A stretch of DNA of 57,791 nt from Patescibacteria group bacterium (GTDB taxonomy: Bacteria > Patescibacteriota > Microgenomatia > UBA1400 > PJMF01), in NCBI GenBank assembly GCA_018830045.1, contig JAHJTF010000022.1:1-57791 (forward strand). Reading direction: 5' to 3'. The stretch's first letter is position 1; every line of letters starts with the position of its first letter. Below the pieces are notes generated by a model that was not told where the DNA came from, did no database searches, and saw nothing but the letters and a program-made list of their open reading frames with translations. Made by a program: the position numbers and the translations under genes. Positions 35,388 to 45,378 of the stretch are shown piece by piece.

Positions 35388-36491
35388 TTATAGATATTCT
35401 TCTCTACCCTCTTGTTCTAGACGATCAACTAGTTTTCTAACCTCTTGCGATCGGTTCTTGGGAGCAATCATCAAGATTTCATCAGTGTCAATAATTACTA
35501 AATCATCCACCCCAATTATGGCGATCAGACGACCATTGGTGTGCATTAAGTTATTGTGAGCTTCTATAGAAAGAGCTAGGGCTTTTTCACTTTCGCTGAT
35601 CACTACATTTCCTGACAAATCTTTGGTGCCTAAGTCATAAACTACCCTCCAGTTTCCCACATCATTCCACCCAAAGTCTCCGGGGATTAACACTAAGTTA
35701 TCTGCTTTCTCAGAAATAGCATAGTCAATGGAAATGTTTTCTGCTTGTTTGTATATTTCAGGCAAAGCTTTATGAAATTTTTGAGCAGATTTTTGCGATA
35801 ACTCGCGAGTTAAAGTATACATTTTAGGCATATGCTTTTCAAAAGCAGCGCAGATGCTTTTAGCTGACCAAACATACATATTAGCATTCCAAAAATATTT
35901 GCCAGTAGAAATAAAAGCTCCGGCCGTGGCCTTGTTTGGTTTCTCAGTGAAGCTGTCCACCTTAAATAAAGATAAACCCTGATTTAGTTTTTGTATGTGT
36001 TCTCCGATTTTAATGTACCCAAATCCAGTTGAGGGGGTGGTGGGGATGATCCCTACAGTAACTAAGTGTTCATTTTCTGCTGCAGTTTTGATAGCGGCCT
36101 TCATGACGCGGACATACTCTTTCTCATTGGTTAAGGTGTGGTCAGAAGCAACATTAACAATTACTGCGTCAGGATCTAAACTTTTGGCGTATAAACTACC
36201 GACTAGCATAGCTAAGGCAGTATCTCTTCTCTTGGGCTCAGCGATGATATTTAAAGCTGGAACATCTGGAAGTTGCTCTTTGACTTCTTGTTCGTAAAGT
36301 TTGTTGGTGACGACAATGACGCGATTCCAGGGAATTATTTTAGTAATTCGATTACTAGCCTCTTGTATCATGGTTTTATCTGCCACAAGTTTAAGAAACT
36401 GTTTAGGATTTTTGTTTCTAGATTTTGGCCAGAGACGTGTGCCGCCTCCACCCGCTAAGACAACCGCATAACTATGATCAAGAGCGCTCAT
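35388..36491 (-). CDS. manC: Mannose-1-phosphate guanylyltransferase
   Basis: 367 residues. Nucleotidyltransferase signature VVLAGGGGTRLWPKSR and NPKQFLKL at the start, then AEPKRRDTALAM, VNVASDHTL, the FTEKPNKATA lysine motif and FGWNDVGNW. It lacks the C-terminal isomerase domain, so it is the monofunctional type. It makes GDP-mannose for the mannosyltransferases nearby. Its start overlaps the GT4 stop by 4 nt. Confidence 0.93.
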   Translation of the reverse strand: MSALDHSYAVVLAGGGGTRLWPKSRNKNPKQFLKLVADKTMIQEASNRITKIIPWNRVIVVTNKLYEQEVKEQLPDVPALNIIAEPKRRDTALAMLVGSLYAKSLDPDAVIVNVASDHTLTNEKEYVRVMKAAIKTAAENEHLVTVGIIPTTPSTGFGYIKIGEHIQKLNQGLSLFKVDSFTEKPNKATAGAFISTGKYFWNANMYVWSAKSICAAFEKHMPKMYTLTRELSQKSAQKFHKALPEIYKQAENISIDYAISEKADNLVLIPGDFGWNDVGNWRVVYDLGTKDLSGNVVISESEKALALSIEAHNNLMHTNGRLIAIIGVDDLVIIDTDEILMIAPKNRSQEVRKLVDRLEQEGREEYL

Positions 36492-37630
36492 GAGCGTCCT
36501 TTCTGCTGTTTATAAATTTTAAAAACGGTTGTTTGGAACCGTCTGGTAAAGTCATTTATAGCATATTTTCTCAATTTTATCTTGAGGGGAGCAAACTCTA
36601 ACCTGGAGCTTTCTAATTTTTTGATGGTTTTGACTAGTGAATTGACTGATAAATTGGTTAAATAAAGACCAACTCGATGGTTTTGGAATAACTCACTTGC
36701 CCCGGATTTTTCATGTAAAATAACCGGTATATCAGACAAAACTGCCTCAATCGCAGTGATGCCAAAATCTTCAATCCCGGGCATGAGTAGGGCTTTAGTT
36801 TGGGACATAATCGCTTGGCGCACAAGATTGGTAACATTGCCTATGAAATATGTATGGTGATTAGCAAGTTTTTTTAGCTCTGTTTTTTGAGGTCCTTCAC
36901 CAATAATCACTAAATTTTTATTTAAGATCTGACAAGCTTGAATGGCCAGGTCTACTCTTTTATAAGGTACCAGGCGGGAAATAATTAAATAATATTCGTT
37001 AGGTAGATTGGCAGGGCGATATTTTTCTAAATCCTTTTTGGTTTTTTGTTCATTAAGATCTACTGGGGGATAAATAACATCAGAGACAGCTCGTTGATAG
37101 TATTTTTCGATTCTTTTTTTAACTAGGCCAGAAATTGGAATAATCACGTCTGGACGTTGGGCTGCAACCTGATCCCACCAGGTAAGATAATCGAAAAGCT
37201 TGCGGCTAAAAAAATTCAGGAGGGGGATTTTAAAAGGCCAATGAGTTTGTTCGTAATGAGCCCGATGACTATAAAGATAGCGGGTGGGGGTGAGCATGTA
37301 ACAAACGTGAAGTTGATTGGGTCTTGTGATTATTCCTTTAGCCTCAGCACTAGTAACAGAAATGATAATGTCATACATAGAGAGATCTAGTGATTCAAAT
37401 GCCAAAGGCATTAGAGGGACGAAAAAACGATGAAGTTGATTAGCAAAGGGAACTTTTTGTAAGAAAGAGGTTTTGATCTTAAATATTTTGGCCCACACAG
37501 CACGTGGATGAAAGACAGCAGTAAAAAGCGGAGCCTGTGGAAAAGCTTGATGAAGGGCTAATAAAACTTTTTCTGCTCCACCATAGGGCGTGTTAACTCG
37601 ATCATAAACTAAAGCAATTCTGGGACTCAT
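36488..37630 (-). CDS. GT4 glycosyltransferase (mannosyltransferase-like)
   Basis: 380 residues, GT-B fold. N-terminal YDRVNTPYGGAEKVLLAL (donor/acceptor glycine loop) and C-terminal nucleotide-sugar site with ISRLVPYKRVDLAIQAC and the E-x7-E motif in GIEDFGITAIEAVLSD. Similar wording is seen in WbaZ-type mannosyltransferases, and the ManC neighbour supports GDP-mannose as donor; inference only. 4-nt overlap with manC. Confidence 0.8.
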   Translation of the reverse strand: MSPRIALVYDRVNTPYGGAEKVLLALHQAFPQAPLFTAVFHPRAVWAKIFKIKTSFLQKVPFANQLHRFFVPLMPLAFESLDLSMYDIIISVTSAEAKGIITRPNQLHVCYMLTPTRYLYSHRAHYEQTHWPFKIPLLNFFSRKLFDYLTWWDQVAAQRPDVIIPISGLVKKRIEKYYQRAVSDVIYPPVDLNEQKTKKDLEKYRPANLPNEYYLIISRLVPYKRVDLAIQACQILNKNLVIIGEGPQKTELKKLANHHTYFIGNVTNLVRQAIMSQTKALLMPGIEDFGITAIEAVLSDIPVILHEKSGASELFQNHRVGLYLTNLSVNSLVKTIKKLESSRLEFAPLKIKLRKYAINDFTRRFQTTVFKIYKQQKGRS

Positions 37631-37662
37631 TAGTTCAATTGTAAAAGATTAATGATAATTAG

Positions 37663-38739
37663 TCAGGAACAAAGCGATCTATAGACTTTGACAGTTTTTT
37701 TGGTCATTTCATCCCAAGAATACTGCATTGTTACCGCGGCCATTTGTTTTTGAGTAGGTTTTTTCTTAGAAAGGTTTTTGACACTTTTAACCAAGCTATC
37801 CACCAAGAGTGGGTTAAAGTAAATAACAGCATCTTGATAAATTTCTTTAAATACTGGGATGTTTGAAGCTAGGACGGGCGTATTTAGAGCTAGGGCTTCG
37901 ATGCCAGTGAGTCCAAAACCTTCTGATAAGGATGGTTGCACAAGGGCTGTGGCGCCTTTAATTTCACTAGCTAAGTCTTGGTCAGATAAATATCCAGTAA
38001 AATTGACTTGCTTCTCAACACCATTTTTTTTGGCCTGCGCTCTGATTTGATCTTGAAATGCATTTCTTGACCCCACAATAATTAACCTCCACCCGGGAAG
38101 TTGCTCTAGAGCCTTTATCACTAATCTGACATTCTTATGTGGGTAAAGTGAGCCGACATAAATCAATGTTTTGTTTTCCTTCTTAATTTTAATATCTTTA
38201 AACTTTAATAAACCACTATCCACACCTTCATGAGTGACTACTATTTTATCCTTGGATTCTGGATAGTATTCATTTAAAGTTTTTTCAATGGTTTGAGTGG
38301 GAACTAAAATTTTATCGGCTTTTTTAATCGCCCTTGAAGCTACTAAACGATAGCCAGTATACTTGCCCCAATATTCCCAAGGTTTGAGAGTAGTAACTTG
38401 AGTGCCTCGGTGTTGATGCCAAAGTAAATCGTGAATGGTGATAACGAGTTTTTTAGAATACATGATCGGAACGTTAAAGTGAGGGACGTGGAGTAAGTCT
38501 AGTTTAGCTTGATTGAAAATAGAAAACATCTGTATTTGTTCCTGAAGCGTATAGTGCCTAATAGGAATAATATGAGACTGCGCTTCAATGTTTGGAATAA
38601 CTTGATTTTTATTTCGGTAAAAATAAACCCAATTAATTTCAGGGGCAAACTTGGGTAGTCGCCTAATTAAGTTTTCAATATAACGACCGATACCGGCATG
38701 AGAAACTCCACTCAGTCGGCAATCGACACCAATTTTCAT
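37663..38739 (-). CDS. GT4 glycosyltransferase
   Basis: 358 residues, GT-B fold. Starts IGVDCRLSGVSHAGIGRYIENL, then HDLLWHQHRG, YVGSLYPHKNVRLVIKAL and the E-x7-E site EGFGLTGIEALALN. Resembles bacterial mannosyl/rhamnosyl transferases of the WbdA/MtfB kind. Lies between two other glycosyltransferases; substrate unknown. Confidence 0.82.
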   Translation of the reverse strand: MKIGVDCRLSGVSHAGIGRYIENLIRRLPKFAPEINWVYFYRNKNQVIPNIEAQSHIIPIRHYTLQEQIQMFSIFNQAKLDLLHVPHFNVPIMYSKKLVITIHDLLWHQHRGTQVTTLKPWEYWGKYTGYRLVASRAIKKADKILVPTQTIEKTLNEYYPESKDKIVVTHEGVDSGLLKFKDIKIKKENKTLIYVGSLYPHKNVRLVIKALEQLPGWRLIIVGSRNAFQDQIRAQAKKNGVEKQVNFTGYLSDQDLASEIKGATALVQPSLSEGFGLTGIEALALNTPVLASNIPVFKEIYQDAVIYFNPLLVDSLVKSVKNLSKKKPTQKQMAAVTMQYSWDEMTKKTVKVYRSLCS

Positions 38740-38747
38740 AATTAAGA

Positions 38748-39212
38748 TTATTTCTTGGTCTTAGCTTTAGCAGTTATTTTCGCTTGAGTGATGGGTTTTC
38801 TTTTAGCCGCGCTGGCTTTAGCAGGAGTTTTTTTGTTTTCTTTAACCAATGATTCGGTCAAAGATTCAATTTCTGATAAAACTTCATCATCTTCATCACA
38901 ATAATCACAACAGCAACAGTCTTCTAACTCCATCTGTTTTTCAAGATAGTTAGCCCGTTTGGCTCGCAATAGATTGCCAATCACAGCGTAGATAAAATAG
39001 GCGATACCAATTACGAAACTAACCAGCGGAATGAATTTTAACAACAGGGGCTCGGTAAAGAGCTGTTGCCCAGCATAGACATATTGCACTAAAAGGCTTG
39101 GTAATAAAGCGGCCACAAATAACGCTGCCACAATTACAGTCACGGCAGTTAACATGACATTTTGGCTTCTGGCTCGCAGTTGCGAAACCTGAAATGCTAG
39201 ATCTGAATACAT
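38748..39212 (-). CDS. Two-helix membrane protein with a cysteine cluster and basic tail
   Basis: 154 residues, no recognised family. Two transmembrane helices (about 20-41 and 58-80), then a cytosolic tail with DCCCCDYCDEDDE (Cys 99-102 and 105) that could bind metal or be lipidated, a Glu-rich helix, and a Lys/Ala/Thr-rich end (about 127-154) resembling nucleic-acid or lipid-binding tails. It is packed between a GT4 and a GT2 gene with 0-8 nt gaps, so it is co-expressed with glycan synthesis. Confidence 0.65.
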   Translation of the reverse strand: MYSDLAFQVSQLRARSQNVMLTAVTVIVAALFVAALLPSLLVQYVYAGQQLFTEPLLLKFIPLVSFVIGIAYFIYAVIGNLLRAKRANYLEKQMELEDCCCCDYCDEDDEVLSEIESLTESLVKENKKTPAKASAAKRKPITQAKITAKAKTKK

Positions 39213-40097
39213 TTAAAATCCTTCCTTTTTTATATTAATGTAATACCTGATAAGAGTACGAATAAATTTGGGATATTTATTAACGTAATGTTTATCGTAA
39301 TACGCAAGCATCGTATCATAAAAGTACTTGTTAGTGGTTTTGGCAATTTTTTTAGAACTGCTTTTGATGCCGGATTTATATTTATGGTGCACAATTTTTG
39401 CTTGAGGATGATATACAATCTCATAGCCCTTGTCTCGGAAACGTCGACACCAATCCAGGTCTTCAGCGTACATAAAGAATCGATCATCTAAGAAGCCTAC
39501 CTTATCCATGGCTGATTTTCTTACCATTAGGGTTGCTCCGCTACACGCATCAATGGTGTGATGACTGCCAAGATCTTTGAATGATTGGTGGTACTGCCCA
39601 AAAGTACGTGATTTGGGAAATAAAGATTCTAGTTTGGCAAAGTAGGTTAGAGAGGCCCAGAGGGTGGGTTCACCCCGATGACAGGCAGGATCAATTTTCC
39701 CATTCACAAACTCTATTTTAGGAGTGATCGCGCCAGTTTTGGGGTGTTTGTCCATGTACTCTACTAAGATGTCTAAGTTTGACTCTGGCTTAAATTCGAG
39801 ATCAGAATTTAACAGCATCGCATAGCGACTCTCAACTTTTTTTAGCGCAACATTGTTGCCGCCGGCAAAACCTAGATTTTCTCCAGTTTCAATTAGTTCC
39901 ACCCAGCTGATATTCTTTTTTACCATTTCAACACTACCATCTGTGCTACCGTTATCTACCACAATGGTTTTGATATTATATTTAGTTTTATCTAAATAAA
40001 ACTCCTTTAGTGTTTCTAAAGTTTTTTTTAACCAAAATTGAGTGTTATAGCTAAGAATGATCAGGGTTAGATCGGTTTTTCTTAATCTTTTTTTCAT
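39213..40097 (-). CDS. GT2 glycosyltransferase (rhamnosyltransferase-like)
   Basis: 294 residues, GT-A fold. LTLIILSYNTQFWLKKTLE, VDNGSTDGS, GENLGFAGGNN and the LNSDLEF metal motif, then DACSGATLMVRKSAMDKVGFLDDRFFMYAEDLDWCRR, the WbbL/RfbF-like rhamnosyltransferase pattern (longer stretch shown only in part in the family). It starts 4 nt inside the upstream GT4 gene and ends directly at the next gene. Confidence 0.85.
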   Translation of the reverse strand: MKKRLRKTDLTLIILSYNTQFWLKKTLETLKEFYLDKTKYNIKTIVVDNGSTDGSVEMVKKNISWVELIETGENLGFAGGNNVALKKVESRYAMLLNSDLEFKPESNLDILVEYMDKHPKTGAITPKIEFVNGKIDPACHRGEPTLWASLTYFAKLESLFPKSRTFGQYHQSFKDLGSHHTIDACSGATLMVRKSAMDKVGFLDDRFFMYAEDLDWCRRFRDKGYEIVYHPQAKIVHHKYKSGIKSSSKKIAKTTNKYFYDTMLAYYDKHYVNKYPKFIRTLIRYYINIKKEGF

Positions 40098-41281
40098 GAA
40101 AACTCCTGATAAACTTGGTCTAGCTTAGTACTAATATATTTCCAATCATATTGTCTAGTCACAAATCGTTTGGCTCTGCGAGCCAACTTTCTTCTCATGG
40201 TAGGATTTTTAAGCAGTTGGGAAATTTTATCTGCCATGGCCGCGGCCGAATCTGCTAACAGCACGTGTTTGCCATCTTGGACACCCAATCCCTCAACAGC
40301 AATACTAGTGGCTACTACCGGAGTGCCTGAAACCATTGCTTCAAGGATTTTATACCGCGTACCCTTACCACTTAGTACAGGAGCAGCTAGGACATGAGCG
40401 CCTTTGAAAGCGTCACGAATGTCTGGGATATTACCAGTGACTTTAATACTCTGATCGTGGCGGTGATAATTGAGAACTTCTTGGGTCGGGGCATTACCCA
40501 CAATCCATAATTGAGCTTTCTCAACTTGTTGGGTAATAAGAGGCCAGACTTTATTAACTAAGAACTTGACTGCTTCTACATTGGGTAGCCAATTAAAGGT
40601 CCCAACAGATAAAACAGTCAGCTTAGTGGAAAGTTTTCTTCTTTTTTTATTAAACCACTCTGCATCTACTCCATTTGAAACCACTTCTATTTTATTTTTA
40701 TTGCCTATTTCTTGGGCAATAAAATCTTTGTCAGCTTGGCTCATGACGATGAGTTTATTAGCTGATTTCCAGAAGTACTTTTCCCAATGTTTAATTTTAG
40801 AGATGTCGATTTGCAGCAAAGGACGTAAAATTAATGGTGCTTTTTTGGCATAGCTTTCATATCCGAGATACTCGATGGTTTGTTCAACCAAAATCATGGG
40901 GATATCGGTGATTGGCAAATGTGGCATCATGTAAAAAGTTTCGGCATGAATTAAGTCATAGTTTTGTAGGGCAAGTTCTGTTTCAACTGCCTCAATAGTT
41001 TCTGGAACGTGATTGCGGATAACCAAAAATGGATAGCTAGAAAAAAGTGTTTTAAAAATGTTTCTTAAAGTAAAGGGTTTTTGGGAGCGTTTAAAAACTT
41101 TCACTTTGGCGCAATATTTTTCTAACTCGGAAATATATTGACGCTCTGATTCTTCCTTGATGAGGGCAAACAACGTAATTTCATGTTTGTCAGCGAGTTT
41201 TTTTAATAAATTGTAGGTTCTAATTTGACCACCACTTAGTAAAGGGTAGGGTAAGTATGGAGTCAGCATTAAGATTTTCAT
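40094..41281 (-). CDS. GT4 glycosyltransferase
   Basis: 395 residues. N-terminal LMLTPYLPYPLLSGGQIRTYNLL, a frequent start in GT4 polysaccharide enzymes, then VSNGVDAEWF, SVGTFNWLPNVEAVKFL and the acidic site GTRYKILEAMVSGTPVVAT, where only the second Glu of E-x7-E is clear (first replaced by G/K). Likely an exopolysaccharide glycosyltransferase; donor unknown. Between a GT39-type membrane gene and a GT2 gene. Confidence 0.8.
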   Translation of the reverse strand: MKILMLTPYLPYPLLSGGQIRTYNLLKKLADKHEITLFALIKEESERQYISELEKYCAKVKVFKRSQKPFTLRNIFKTLFSSYPFLVIRNHVPETIEAVETELALQNYDLIHAETFYMMPHLPITDIPMILVEQTIEYLGYESYAKKAPLILRPLLQIDISKIKHWEKYFWKSANKLIVMSQADKDFIAQEIGNKNKIEVVSNGVDAEWFNKKRRKLSTKLTVLSVGTFNWLPNVEAVKFLVNKVWPLITQQVEKAQLWIVGNAPTQEVLNYHRHDQSIKVTGNIPDIRDAFKGAHVLAAPVLSGKGTRYKILEAMVSGTPVVATSIAVEGLGVQDGKHVLLADSAAAMADKISQLLKNPTMRRKLARRAKRFVTRQYDWKYISTKLDQVYQEFS

Positions 41282-41284
41282 GGT

Positions 41285-42733
41285 TTATTGAAGTTTGATG
41301 ATAACATATTCGTCAGTTTGGAAGATCACCCTATAGTCATTCATGAGCCGATTGGTTTCATCATCATAATTAACACTCACGTAGTAATCTGCCCCTTTAG
41401 CGATCTTGTCTGCAATCTCAAATCCAATCGGCCAGCCAGTGCGATTGGTTTGGAATAAAAAGGCGGTATCACCCTGATAGGGGGCAATAATTCTAGCATC
41501 CAAAGGGGTGATCTGGTCTACTTTTTGTCCAGCCCTGACAATTTCGGGGTGTTGAATCTCGTAATAACCCCTGATCTCCCACCAGGACATAAAGAGCGAA
41601 AGCGCTAAGACTATCAATAATGAAGGCCAAGCAACTAGCTTTCTAATGTATGAGCCTTCAGTAATCCATAAAATACCTCTGGCGGTTAGAATGGAAATGA
41701 TGGGAATCAGCAAAGCTTGATAATAGTCATGCTGGACATTGCCCGTAGCAAAGGCAACCAGATATAAAAACATTGAACCTGCCCAAACTAAAGTGATAAC
41801 ATCAAAAAGAGTTGAACGACGATAGCTAGTTCTGATTCTACCAATAAGGCCCAAAAATAAGAATGATACTCCCCAGTAACCTAAAATAAGTTTGGCAATT
41901 CTTTCAGCAAAGATCCACCTCCACCAGGCAGGACGAAGCCGGATTCCATTTCCATTTAATAACCACGTTGAAACTGGAATGCCTTGGGGAAATTGTTTAA
42001 TCCATTCCCGCCAACCGATTAAAGGAGTTATGGCAAGAGTGGCATAAGCAATTAGCCAGGGAGAAATAAAGGCTTTTTTGCCAAAATAAACTAAGCTTAG
42101 AATAATAAAGACTGGAACAATAAAAATAGCAGTGGGCTTGAGTAATAAACTCAGCGAAAACGCAATTAAACTGCCAGCATAAAGCAGGCGTGAGCTGGTT
42201 TTATTTTTATTAGTTTGTTGGAGCCAGGCTAAAAACAGCCACATACTCAATAGTTGGGTACCCAACATCGCAGGTTCTGGCAAAATAACACGAGAATAAA
42301 AGACGCTAAAAGGTAATACCGCAAACATAAATCCGGAGAGAAGAGCTAGCACTTGGCGTTTTGAAAGTAAGAAAACAAAGCCATACAAGCTAATTAATCC
42401 TATTAATGAAAAGCCAATTGAAACTAGACGTGAGGTGATTACTAAATCAAGTTGTGGATTTAATTTAATTATCTGGGCGATGAAAAAATTGACTATGGGA
42501 AACTCCACCATCCTATAACCCTGAGGATTATCTTGACCACTCTGGATATTAGAATGATCGTGATAATGTGGCTCTAAAATAGAATAGTTATGCTTAATAA
42601 ACTCTCTAGTTACGGAAGCTGTATCGGCTTGACGGAAGCTGTGCCAATCGGCCAAAGGCGCATCGATACGGTAAAGTCTTAAATATGTAGCTAAGATGAG
42701 GAGCGCCAATACCAATAGCCAATGTTTTTTCAT
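41285..42733 (-). CDS. GT39/PMT-like membrane glycosyltransferase
   Basis: 482 residues with about 10-12 membrane helices. The first outer loop holds RIDAPLADWHSFRQADTASVTREF, with the acidic residue before the second helix as in PMT/ArnT-family GT-C enzymes. A short soluble C-terminal domain follows. Likely transfers a lipid-phosphate-linked sugar outside the membrane. It overlaps the polymerase gene by 4 nt. Confidence 0.75.
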   Translation of the reverse strand: MKKHWLLVLALLILATYLRLYRIDAPLADWHSFRQADTASVTREFIKHNYSILEPHYHDHSNIQSGQDNPQGYRMVEFPIVNFFIAQIIKLNPQLDLVITSRLVSIGFSLIGLISLYGFVFLLSKRQVLALLSGFMFAVLPFSVFYSRVILPEPAMLGTQLLSMWLFLAWLQQTNKNKTSSRLLYAGSLIAFSLSLLLKPTAIFIVPVFIILSLVYFGKKAFISPWLIAYATLAITPLIGWREWIKQFPQGIPVSTWLLNGNGIRLRPAWWRWIFAERIAKLILGYWGVSFLFLGLIGRIRTSYRRSTLFDVITLVWAGSMFLYLVAFATGNVQHDYYQALLIPIISILTARGILWITEGSYIRKLVAWPSLLIVLALSLFMSWWEIRGYYEIQHPEIVRAGQKVDQITPLDARIIAPYQGDTAFLFQTNRTGWPIGFEIADKIAKGADYYVSVNYDDETNRLMNDYRVIFQTDEYVIIKLQ

Positions 42734-44376
42734 TTCTTTAATTTATAATAACCTAAAAATAGTCCGGTCACAGCCCAAAAAGTAAAGGCTACCTTGGAGG
42801 CAGAAAAAACGTCTATAAAGAAAGCATTAAACAAGAGTCCTAATGCTGCAGCTAGATAACCAATGCAAAGCGCTGAAAGAAGAGCATCTTTTTTTCTTAA
42901 ACCCAAAATTGCCACAACCATACTAGTGATAATAGCCCCATAAAAAGTGATAAAGCCTAGTAAGCCAGTTTCACCCAAAGTTCTTAAAAAGTTATTGTCA
43001 GTACTGTCAGCAATGGTGAAATCTGTGGGACTGGTTTTATTAAGAGTGGCATAACCACTTCCCAAAAATGGACTTCTAACGAACCCTTGTACTGCTCTTG
43101 GCCATAAAGTATCCAAGCGAATTGCCATGGAAAGGCCATATTGAAGGGCATTGTCTGACCAAACGCGTGGTTTTTCTACTATTGCTGTCACGAAAGAACC
43201 ATCGGCTGAGGTGGTGGCCACTACAATTTGATCAGGAATATCTGCATAGACATCCACTGGCCTTTGGGTGATCGGACGTTGATCTGATGCTACCAGCACT
43301 TCTGCCTCTTGTGTTGAGATGGAATTAGCGGGAGGTGATGATCCCAGCTGTTTGATTTTCAAGTGATCAATTTGAAGAAAAGCAATAATAGTCGTTGCTG
43401 ACTTTTGGGTTTGTTTTTCAAAGCGTTGATACTGAGAATAAACTTGAGGATAGGATTTTATAACCTGGACAGCTCTTTCATAGATGTCACTCCCAAATCC
43501 AACCATTAAAATAAAAATACCAATCCACAGACCTAATAATCTGGTTACAATCCAAGAAATTTTAGACCGCAGAGATTCTTTTTTTAAGCCAAACAAGCTG
43601 ATGACAATTACGGTTGATAAAGCATAGGCTATAAATGAGGTTCGCGCGGCACTCATAATTAACAGCCAAGCACCAAAAAATTGCAAGAAAAACAGATAGC
43701 CCTTAATTAATTTTTGCTTAGAATAGTAGGCAAGGGCTAATAAAAGTGGCAAAACAATTACTAAATATGCCGCCAAGTCGTAATGACCAGCAAAGGTAGA
43801 TTGAACTCTGGCGTGTTGGGTCAGATAGAGGCGGATGCCCTTACTAAACTCGCGGTTCATGGTGGAGTAAACAGGCCAGTAGTAGTATTTTTGTCCTACT
43901 CCATAGATAGCTACTGCTAATAATGAAAGGCTCATGAACCCAAGTAAGATTTTGACACCTTTGGAGTTACTCAGGCTTGAATAAAAAATAAAGAAGAGAG
44001 AGAAATACTCCAGGTATCTAACAAAATGAAGGAATGTTTTTAAAACGTGTTTATCTATGATTGGGACAGTTTTGATTATGAATATTGCAGAAATAATTGA
44101 GAGCAATCCCACCACTGCATAGGCAATGACAAACCAGGCGGTGGTTGATTGCCATTTTATTTTTTTTCTGATTAATTGAATAACCCAAACTATTATGACA
44201 AAGAGCACCAGAAAATCTTCCAACCTAACTCTCACAATATATTCCTCAATGGGGCTATAGAACGGAATCTTGGGAAAAAGAGGGATAAAAATTAATAAAA
44301 AACCTGAAAGCAAAAGAAGGATGTTTTTATCTAGCCATTTTGTCAGCTGTTTAATTGATGAATGTTTTTTTGTCAT
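42730..44376 (-). CDS. O-antigen polymerase/ligase-like protein
   Basis: 548 residues from the ATG at 44376; upstream in-frame codons to 44460 would overlap the GT2 gene and read unlike a protein start. About 12 membrane helices with a long outer loop holding STMNREFSKG, QSTFAGHYDLAAYL, GLSMAIRLDTLWPRA and STDNNFLRTLGETGLLGF, the Wzy_C pattern. These motifs are almost the same as in the first 470 residues of the 54381-57386 product, so the two are paralogues. Confidence 0.8.
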   Translation of the reverse strand: MTKKHSSIKQLTKWLDKNILLLLSGFLLIFIPLFPKIPFYSPIEEYIVRVRLEDFLVLFVIIVWVIQLIRKKIKWQSTTAWFVIAYAVVGLLSIISAIFIIKTVPIIDKHVLKTFLHFVRYLEYFSLFFIFYSSLSNSKGVKILLGFMSLSLLAVAIYGVGQKYYYWPVYSTMNREFSKGIRLYLTQHARVQSTFAGHYDLAAYLVIVLPLLLALAYYSKQKLIKGYLFFLQFFGAWLLIMSAARTSFIAYALSTVIVISLFGLKKESLRSKISWIVTRLLGLWIGIFILMVGFGSDIYERAVQVIKSYPQVYSQYQRFEKQTQKSATTIIAFLQIDHLKIKQLGSSPPANSISTQEAEVLVASDQRPITQRPVDVYADIPDQIVVATTSADGSFVTAIVEKPRVWSDNALQYGLSMAIRLDTLWPRAVQGFVRSPFLGSGYATLNKTSPTDFTIADSTDNNFLRTLGETGLLGFITFYGAIITSMVVAILGLRKKDALLSALCIGYLAAALGLLFNAFFIDVFSASKVAFTFWAVTGLFLGYYKLKK

Positions 44377-44389
44377 TAAGACCCAGTAG

Positions 44390-45376
44390 CTAGATTTGCG
44401 ATAAAAGATCCTGGTAGATAGCCCGTCTTTTCCCATCAGGGCGCAAAGTGGTAAAGGCAATGACTCTAAGGATCATACCCATTTTGAGAATCATTTTAAC
44501 CAAGGGGATCTGCCACAGCGGTTTATGTTTTGACCAGTTGTAAAGATAAGATTTAAATTCACCCCTGATGGCATTGGCGCTACTTGAACTAGCTTGACCA
44601 AAGTGAGTGATCTTTGCTTCGGGATCAATGGCCACATCAAAATGGTGATGAGAAGCGCGCATGCAGTATTCTGTGTCTTCGCCATACATAAAAATGGCAT
44701 CATCTAGTAAGCCAATTTCTTGGATCACTTCTTTTCTAATCATCATGGCAGTGCCACCCACCCAGCCTCTTTTAATTAGACGAGTATCATGAGTGTGATA
44801 TTTCAGTTTTTCATTTTGTCTAAAACCAGTGTGTTGAGTTGAGGGCAAAAACTTGCCGATAATTGGTAGGTCATCTAAAAAACTCATGTGATTAAACAGC
44901 GCAAATAGAGTTGGCAGATCGCCACCTTGAGGTTGAAGGGTGCCATCAGGATTTAACAGCGTGGGAGCCAAAATACCTAGTTTATCAATCCTGTCTTGTT
45001 GCGAAACAAGAGTTGAGGTGCTGTCCCTTAAGGGGAAGCGCTCAAAAGTGTTAACCAGAGTGGCGAGGCTGCCTTTTTGCACAATGGTGTCAGAATTTAA
45101 CAGAATAATATATTTGCCCTTAGCAATTTTAATACCTTGATTATTGGCTGAAGCAAAACCTTTGTTGTGTTTATTGGCAATTACTTTAATATTTTTACTC
45201 TCAAAAGTATTTTTAATAGTCGTGACAGTGCCATCTTTTGAGTTGTTATCAACAATGATAATTTCAGTTTTTTTAGCTATAGACGGTGAGGACTGGGCAT
45301 CTTTCCAGGCAGTCTCGATAGTTTGGAGAGTGAGGTCTTTAGTGTTGTAAGAGACGATGATGATGGTGAGTGTCAT
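44390..45376 (-). CDS. GT2 glycosyltransferase
   Basis: 328 residues, GT-A fold. TLTIIIVSYNTKDLTLQTIE, VDNNSKDGT, NKGFASANNQG and the LLNSDTIV metal motif, then RGWVGGTAMMIRKEVIQEIGLLD (part) and MYGEDTEYCMRA. Pattern close to WbbL-type rhamnosyltransferases and to the product of 39213-40097. Followed 13 nt later by the polymerase gene. Confidence 0.85.
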   Translation of the reverse strand: MTLTIIIVSYNTKDLTLQTIETAWKDAQSSPSIAKKTEIIIVDNNSKDGTVTTIKNTFESKNIKVIANKHNKGFASANNQGIKIAKGKYIILLNSDTIVQKGSLATLVNTFERFPLRDSTSTLVSQQDRIDKLGILAPTLLNPDGTLQPQGGDLPTLFALFNHMSFLDDLPIIGKFLPSTQHTGFRQNEKLKYHTHDTRLIKRGWVGGTAMMIRKEVIQEIGLLDDAIFMYGEDTEYCMRASHHHFDVAIDPEAKITHFGQASSSSANAIRGEFKSYLYNWSKHKPLWQIPLVKMILKMGMILRVIAFTTLRPDGKRRAIYQDLLSQI

Positions 45377-45378
45377 GA

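Noticed and set aside
44377..44460. Upstream extension of the 42730 polymerase gene (28 more residues)
   Set aside because: It overlaps the conserved GT2 gene end, and the later ATG gives a start similar to its paralogue.
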